Origin: Manduca sexta
Taxonomy: Eukaryota > Arthropoda > Insecta > Lepidoptera > Sphingidae
Assembly (NCBI RefSeq): GCF_014839805.1
Contig: NC_051129.1
Span: 868,001-932,000, forward strand
DNA length: 64,000 nt
Direction of reading: 5' to 3'
The position numbers and the translations under genes were made by a program. The first letter of the stretch is position 1. The number at the start of each line of letters is the position of its first letter. Below the pieces are notes generated by a model. It saw only the letters and a program-made list of their open reading frames with translations. It searched no databases and was not told the origin of the DNA. Of the stretch, positions 60,919 through 64,000 are shown one piece after another.

Positions 60919-61005
60919 GTTTTTTTTTATTGCATTGAATGACGAGACGAGCTTGCCGTTCGCCTGATGGTAAGTTATGTTTGCCTCCTATAAAAAACAG
61001 AAACT
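60919..61005 (-). repeat. Repeat family D, 3' end fragment
   Basis: 'tttttttttattgcattgaa', 'tgacgagacgagcttgccgt', 'tcgcctgatggtaagttatg' and 'aaacagaaact' are the reverse complement of the family D 3' end at 61830-61908. Confidence 0.7.
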
Positions 61006-61607
61006 GTAGTTATATTACGATATACTGCTACTTAGATACAAACCAACGTAGTTTACTTCGATTTGTAGAAGTTAGCCTTTTACCGAAATCAGATTGGAAG
61101 AGAAGATTCTATAGTCTTGTTCAAAATTGGGTTCGTTTTTATTTAGTTTTAATAATAATAATAATTTATCTATGGTCTTTGTTTTGGATCTAAAGCTCAG
61201 CGTAAATTAAACTGTTAAAATTACAAAAACTATCAATTAAAACAGCAATCGATCCTGATTGATCTTCGCTACGATTACAAGTTACCCACTTAAATCTTTG
61301 CAAACCTACCAGAAACTCACTACATAGCGCATTTATTTAAACAAAATTATACATTCCACAAACATCATTAGTGTACATCACATTCTATTTACATTAATAA
61401 CAGATAAGGCATAATTTAGGGCGTCGTACCTTAAGTGATAACGCGTCGTGTGCGATCTCTAATTGCTGTTTGGTTTCTAACATTGTGTTTTGGTATCTCG
61501 TCTCCGTCTGGGTAGATACTTTTCTTACCAGTATAATTATTTGGCATTATGAGAGTTAACATCTAATATCTTAGACGAACATAGTGCAGTAGTCATTCAT
61601 TACTGGT
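61006..61607. other. Intronic DNA, nothing recognised
   Basis: No frame or repeat match. Confidence 0.3.
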
Positions 61608-61908
61608 GGTAGGTCTCTCATATGTGAGTGTGCGACTGGGTAGGTACCACCGCCATGTCTATTTCTGCCGCCAAGCAGCAGTCTGTAGTCACTGTTGCGT
61701 TCCGGGTTGAAGGACATTGTAGCTAGTGTAACTACTGGACATAATAAGAATAAACATCTCATGTCTTGGGATAGCGAGCGCAGTGGAACATCAAATAATA
61801 CTTTTTAATTCAAGGTATTGGATGGTGTTTTTATTGTTTATGTGCGGTAGTATCGCTTACCATGAGGTGAACGGCAAGTTCGTCTTGTCATTCAAAGCAA
61901 TAAAAAAA
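61608..61908 (+). repeat. Repeat family D, full-length reference copy
   Basis: It runs from 'ggtaggtctctcatatgtga', through 'ggtaccaccgccatgtctat', 'ttctgccgccaagcagcagt', 'gttccgggttgaaggacatt', 'gtgtaactactggacataat', 'atctcatgtcttgggatagc' and 'gagcgcagtggaacatcaaa', to 'cgcttaccatgaggtgaacg' and a terminal 'gcaataaaaaaaa'. It is non-coding and ends like a SINE. It holds one copy of the segment that forms the tandem array at 30686-31584. Confidence 0.8.
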
Positions 61909-61979
61909 ATGGAATTATATTTTCCAAGAGATTACAGTTTGAACCTACGGATTAGGATACCAACTCGCTTTGTTATTCA

Positions 61980-62185
61980 CGTGTATATGTTCACAACGGC
62001 ATCCTCGCGAAACCTTTATAAAATTAAAATCAAAGCTTGTGTCGACAATGTCAAGCTAATTAAGGGGAAGCGTGGTAATCTGCGCGCGGCGTGCGTACGC
62101 GCGTCCGCGTTTAACGCGCCGACGAAAGGATTTAAAAAACGCCTTTTTTATCAAACGCGACGATTGATCCACGATCGGTGAAACG
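61980..62185. promoter_or_regulatory. CpG-rich candidate regulatory patch in the netrin intron
   Basis: 'agctaattaaggggaagcgt' is followed by a very CpG-dense run (62078-62130, with cgcgcggcgtgcgtacgcgc and gtccgcgtttaacgcgccga). A 132-codon frame (61783-62181) crosses it but starts inside repeat D and has no motif, so a noncoding role is more likely. Function is inferred only. Confidence 0.28.
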
Positions 62186-64000
62186 CTGAGACGGTAGTTT
62201 AATCGTTTTTGTCACGGTTTTTTTACGATGGATTAATAAAACATTTGTTGCAATGGATTAGTTTTGTAGTTGTTTGTTGTTCGGATTATTTATGTACGAG
62301 GGGTAATGGTTTTTCCTGTTTGTGTAAAGCTTAAGTAAAGATTTTAATTAATTTAACGCAGTAAAAGTAAATCATATTGAAGTGAAAGTTTTTAGATATT
62401 TTATTTTTGTTTCGATTTGAATGAATCTTTATGTGGTATTATTAATATAATACGAGTATTTTTTTTTATAAATAATATATTTTTATAAGTGTAAATATGG
62501 GATATGGATTTATTAATTATATTAACCTCTGGTACTAAGTAGATTATGTCATATTCAATCAAAAGTGGTGATTTACAAATTGTTCTCAGGTCATAGGTAA
62601 CAACACTGTTGTAATATCTGCTATATTACATGGCTCGATGTTACACAACACAGTCTGACGGCCTGACGTGCAGTTTGATTGAGTACGAGTATATTACTTC
62701 GTATATTATATAAATATAATATTATGTTGGTGAAAAAAAGGAGGTCGCGTTTTTGTAGCGACTGTTATAACTTAGGACTATAATTTCTATGCCCAAAAGA
62801 GTTGAATCTACTGTTTGATTTTGCAAAGCGCGTAATTATTAAAATATGTTACAATTCGTAAATTGTAGGGCGGATGCTCAAGCGGATAAGTAGAATACGC
62901 CCAAACTACGCAAATGGTAGTTTTAATCCGTCGCTCAAATAAGAGCGTAACAATACCAAATTATCACATTCGAATTGGTGGAGCGTAAATTGCAGGACCA
63001 AATTAGATAAGACACGGTCTGTACCATCATTAAATCAATTTGTGCCGAAGCGTGAATCGAATTTCGACCCTCCGCTATGCATTCCACTGAATTATACTTC
63101 GCGTCACTCTAATGACATTGCAAAAATGTGCAAACGGACGCCATCCCGCCTTCGAGAGCAATCGGTCGTGTTTTTTCTACCCTGATTGTGTTTTCTTTAA
63201 AAAGTAAATATTTTGTTACTAAATTATGCAGTATTTATTTATCATTACGTAGCTTTGAGTGTACGCGCGTCGAGCTGTCGATTCTCTCACTGGAGGTAAT
63301 CATTTACAGTTTTGAAATAATGTAGATAAAATTCTACAATTTTTTTTTTAATTCATTACTTTGGTCGGTCTTGAATAAATTGATGTCTGAAGAATCTTAC
63401 AGGGGTAATTTTAAAGCGAAAATCTCACACAAAATGTATTACTAACCTAACTCAACCAAGCACTTCACTAAATACATAGCGATAAGACAATATCATTTTA
63501 AGTAACTACAAGTGTGCTCAATTTGTATTCACTTTGTAAGTGTAATTGAAGTTAAGAGGTGTCTTCGACGTGGAATTATTCATTCGTCAAGCTATCTCCA
63601 GTACATTTTATATCTAACGGTTATACAGGCGTGTGCCAAGAAATCTGCACGGTTTACATTAAAATACATTATATTATACAAATCATAGTTGAGCTTTATT
63701 TTAAAATATTTTAGTAACATATTTAGAATAAGGCATGTACCCTTAAACGCTAGGAAAAGAATTAAGCAAAGTAAAATATTACTTTAATGTTACCAGCCAT
63801 GTATATGTACTGCCCACTCTTGGCGACGGCCCACTTCTACTACTGAGAGTTGAAATATTATTTTAATACTTTATAATTGGTGGTGTATATACGAGTCCAC
63901 CTGAGTAAATCAGGTTTTATCTATTTCTGTCACCATCGTGAAATATGGAAACATTGTGTTTTACTTTGAAAGACGTTATAGCTAATGGGTATTTAAGAGA
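62186..64000. other. Intronic DNA with a weak tRNA-like segment near 62868-62945
   Basis: 'gggcggatgctcaagcggat' then 'agtagaatacgcccaa' and 'agttttaatccgtcgctc' loosely resemble A- and B-box promoter words, but no acceptor stem pairs. It may be the head of an old SINE. The remainder shows nothing recognisable. Confidence 0.3.

Larger units (their letters stand above)
40050..64000 (+). other. Netrin intron (5' portion), more than 23.9 kb
   Basis: No later netrin exon (LE2 with CNCNLHA-like sequence, LE3 or NTR domain) could be recognised before the window end. The whole stretch is taken as intron, though another gene nested inside it cannot be excluded for small exons. Repeats and candidate regulatory patches inside it are listed separately. 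From 40184 to about 42540 nothing specific was seen apart from a small repeat-like 'cttatcaggtgacccattta' near 41376. Confidence 0.6.

Noticed and set aside
61783..62181. 132-codon plus-strand open frame
   Set aside because: It starts within repeat family D and runs by chance through a GC-rich patch. No domain is seen.
62868..62945. tRNA-Ser/Leu-like gene
   Set aside because: A- and B-box words are poor matches and no acceptor stem forms. At most it is an old SINE head.

Overview
The window looks like nuclear DNA from a moth or butterfly (Lepidoptera). It is AT-rich, gene-poor and full of diverged short interspersed repeats. Several carry tRNA-like heads or sequence blocks I recognise as common in lepidopteran genomes, such as the 'gtgaaggaaaacatcgt...gaggaaacctgc' block and the 'cagcagtggg' retroposon tail. 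The species cannot be named from sequence alone.

Only two genes can be supported, both on the + strand. At the left edge (1-506) is the last coding exon of a Ser/Lys/Arg-rich, probably chromatin-associated protein. It has a SILK motif followed by an RVxF-type motif, the usual pair of docking sites for protein phosphatase 1. A poly(A) signal lies about 430 bases after its stop. About 38.5 kb further on is the first coding exon of a netrin (39026-40049). It encodes a signal peptide, a complete laminin N-terminal domain and one complete eight-cysteine laminin EGF-like domain. The exon ends in phase 1, and no later netrin exon was found, so the first coding intron is probably longer than 23.9 kb.

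The rest is intergenic (about 966-38700) or netrin intron (40050-64000). It holds at least five repeat groups, labelled here A to F only for cross-reference. A is a tRNA-headed SINE with a 'ccccttcggg' tail. B is a second tRNA-headed SINE. C is a repeat of about 170 bp that starts 'cccgccat'. D is a SINE-like element of about 300 bp ending 'gcaataaaaaaa'. E is a family with long terminal inverted repeats. F is a diverse low-identity group. Notable arrangements are a 101-bp tandem array grown from inside a D element (30686-31584), a B SINE inserted in an A SINE with a 9-bp target duplication (49463-49807), and an inverted pair of A tails (54930-55145).

Several GC-richer, unique patches with homeodomain-like (TAATTA) and GATA-like words stand out from the AT-rich background, both upstream of netrin and inside its intron. 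They are candidates for conserved regulatory DNA. That is inference only and needs cross-species alignment. No convincing new protein-coding system was found. The most unusual structures are in the repeats.
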